The notes below the pieces were generated by a model. The model ran no database searches. It was not told the origin of the DNA and was given only the letters and a program-made list of their open reading frames with translations. Of a stretch of 6,901 nt of DNA, positions 6,273 to 6,901 are shown piece by piece. Source of the stretch: Flavobacteriales bacterium. GTDB lineage: Bacteria; Bacteroidota; Bacteroidia; Flavobacteriales_D; Parvicellaceae. The stretch's first letter is position 1. Each line of letters starts with the position of its first letter. Both the position numbers and the translations under genes were made by a program. The stretch is taken from positions 1 to 6,901 of the forward strand of contig JALTUD010000215.1 in assembly GCA_027047735.1 (NCBI GenBank). Direction: 5' to 3'.

Positions 6273-6901
6273 TTATCCTAAAATTTCTTTAAGTTTTTCT
6301 TCCAATTGAGCTCCTCTAAGGTTTGTGGCGATAACTTTGCCTTCTTTGTCAATTAATACCGTATAGGGGATTCCACTGACAGCGTATATTTGTGCGGCTT
6401 TTGATTGCCACCCTTTTAAGTCGCTGACGTGGTTAGGCCAAATCAAACCATCTTGTTGAATAGCATTGACCCATCGGTTTTTGTCTTTGTCTAAAGAAAC
6501 ACTATATACGGTAAAGCCTTTGTCTTTGTACTCGTTGTATAATTTAACAACATTTGGATTTTCCATACGGCAAGGACGACACCACGAAGCCCAAAAGTCG
6601 ATAAGTACTACTTTCCCTCTTAGGCTACTCAAAGCTATTTCTTTTCCGGTAGGAGAAGGAAAACTTAATTCATGTGCTTGCATTCCCGGTTGCAAATTTC
6701 CGTTTTGTGGTTGTTGAGCTTGTTGCGGTTGCTTTAATTGTTCGATTCTAGCTTGTACGTTTTTATGAAAAGGTGTATCTTTCATTGTGTTAGCCAAGGC
6801 GTGTTCTATTTTAGGAAGGTATTTTTTTTGACTTTCCGGGTCAAATAAATCATTGGCTGCCGCTAAAATTGCAGGTGAGTTTAAATGTTTGTCGATAAAG
6901 T
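6273..6901 (-). CDS. TlpA-like thioredoxin-fold thiol-disulfide oxidoreductase, 5' end outside the window
   Basis: The C-terminal half is a TlpA/ResA-like redoxin domain: the strand VVLIDFWASWC, active site C-R-P-C (cysteine codons at 6579-6581 and 6570-6572), and the cis-proline loop SGIPYTVLIDKEGKV (Pro codon 6366-6368). Such proteins reduce or isomerise disulfides in the periplasm, often for cytochrome maturation or envelope proteins. The frame is open to the right edge, giving 208 visible residues. The 34 codons before the TTG at 6797 read as protein (FIDKHLNSPAILAAAND... YLPKIEHA), fitting the helical region that precedes the redoxin domain in Bacteroidota fusions with an N-terminal DUF4369-type domain. 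The TTG at 6797 and ATG at 6785 are therefore internal, not starts. A Gln/Pro-rich linker (QPQQAQQPQNG) joins the two parts. Signal peptide and N-terminal domain would lie off-window. The substrate is unknown. Confidence 0.9.
   Translation of the reverse strand, partial: FIDKHLNSPAILAAANDLFDPESQKKYLPKIEHALANTMKDTPFHKNVQARIEQLKQPQQAQQPQNGNLQPGMQAHELSFPSPTGKEIALSSLRGKVVLIDFWASWCRPCRMENPNVVKLYNEYKDKGFTVYSVSLDKDKNRWVNAIQQDGLIWPNHVSDLKGWQSKAAQIYAVSGIPYTVLIDKEGKVIATNLRGAQLEEKLKEILG

Noticed and set aside
6466..6717. 83-aa plus-strand open frame
   Set aside because: It is antisense to the redoxin domain, whose active-site and cis-Pro motifs prove the minus-strand reading.
1..6901. CRISPR arrays, tRNA/rRNA genes, insertion sequences, attachment sites
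   Set aside because: I saw no regularly spaced direct repeats, cloverleaf-like sequences, transposase motifs or flanking terminal repeats by reading both strands.

Overview
The window looks like a chromosomal segment of an AT-rich member of the Bacteroidota. The basis is: a T9SS type-B (gliding-motility-type) C-terminal sorting domain and SprB-like repeats in a large exported protein; PKD-rich surface architecture; promoter-like elements of the Bacteroidota type (TTG, about 18-19 nt, TAnnTTTG); and gene starts without Shine-Dalgarno sequences. I cannot place it below phylum level. Every supported gene lies on the minus strand, so the region is read from right to left.

From right to left: (i) a TlpA-like thioredoxin-fold protein with a CRPC active site, whose 5' end lies outside the window; (ii) 51 nt later, a 259-aa DoxX-like integral membrane protein built as an internal duplication; (iii) 3 nt later, a 441-aa exported protein made of seven repeat units, consistent with a seven-bladed beta-propeller; (iv) 4 nt later, a 903-aa secreted multidomain protein (signal peptide, PKD, SprB-like repeats, five more PKD domains, type-B T9SS sorting domain). 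The 3-4 nt gaps make (ii)-(iv) very probably one transcript with coupled translation, and the thioredoxin gene may head it.

A 190-nt gap follows, holding a weak hairpin and a good promoter match that abuts the start of (v), a glycosyltransferase family 9 (heptosyltransferase-like) protein of 352 aa. To its left, the last 147 nt hold a second promoter match and a perfect 10-bp hairpin with a T-tract. The hairpin is clearly a minus-strand terminator. Because a promoter lies between the glycosyltransferase stop and the hairpin, the spot could also make a short RNA of about 75 nt.

Functionally, (i) and (ii) suggest cell-envelope redox work, (iii) and (iv) a secreted or surface pair, and (v) envelope glycan synthesis. 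The cysteine-rich secreted protein next to a thioredoxin-fold protein fits a link through disulfide formation, but that is inference. Individual families are recognisable. The least explained parts are the propeller/adhesin gene pair and the short transcription unit at the left edge.
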